Below are positions 63,957-64,000 of a stretch of DNA of 64,000 bases, piece after piece; position 1 is the stretch's first letter; every line of letters begins with the position of its first letter. Below the pieces are notes generated by a model. The model was not told the origin of the DNA and made no database searches. It worked only from the letters and a program-made list of their open reading frames with translations. Made by a program: the position numbers and the translations under genes. This DNA is from Vespa crabro (lineage: Eukaryota > Arthropoda > Insecta > Hymenoptera > Vespidae): the NCBI RefSeq assembly GCF_910589235.1, contig NC_060956.1, positions 16,411,999 to 16,475,998 on the forward strand, given 5' to 3'.

Positions 63957-63985
63957 TTTCATAAAGTTAACATAACTTTATGAAA
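63957..63985. repeat. Perfect 13 bp inverted repeat at the right edge
   Basis: TTTCATAAAGTTA, a 3-base centre, then its exact complement TAACTTTATGAAA, followed by another AAAGTTAAC. It may be a hairpin or one end of an element cut off by the window edge. Confidence 0.7.
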
Positions 63986-64000
63986 TAAAGTTAACAAACT

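Overview
The window is AT-rich, intron-dominated animal DNA, and one protein-coding gene can be identified with confidence. Three short minus-strand exons with clean splice sites encode consecutive EGF repeats of the Notch receptor: the end of EGF1, EGF2-3, EGF4-5, and the end of EGF5 plus most of EGF6. The cysteine order, the insertion in EGF2 and the EGF3 wording match insect Notch as I remember it. The AT-rich, microsatellite-laden introns with scattered GC-balanced islands and a mariner-type relict suggest an insect, probably a hymenopteran (bee, wasp or ant). The order is inference, not proof.

Layout, in transcription order (high to low coordinates): 29201-64000 is intron upstream of the first visible exon, possibly hiding the unseen signal-peptide and EGF1 exons; exon A is 28929-29200; a 2.1 kb intron carries a 132 bp mariner-type MITE; exon B is 26612-26807; then a 15.5 kb intron; exon C is 11010-11143; 1-11009 is intron leading to EGF7 exons outside the window. 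Splice phases agree throughout (2, 1, 2, 1), so the three exons join in one open frame. The window therefore shows about 200 codons of a protein that usually has about 2,500 residues.

The rest (about 99 %) is non-coding as far as I can tell. It holds very many (GA)n/(CT)n, (TA)n, (GAA)n, (TACA)n and poly-A tracts, which generate most of the long but meaningless open frames. It also holds several older tandem duplications with periods of about 50-300 bp, two or three MITE-like relicts, some perfect palindromes, and GC-balanced islands that may be intronic enhancers. Two ATG-started open frames outside low-complexity DNA, and one ATG with a signal-peptide-like leader before a splice donor, are flagged as unproven.

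I see no rRNA, CRISPR array, operon or convincing second gene. Nothing here amounts to a demonstrated new system. The best leads are the leader-like exon inside the 15.5 kb Notch intron, the loss of glycosylation consensus in EGF4 and EGF5, the degenerate intronic tandem repeats, and complementary GA/CT tracts flanking the exons.
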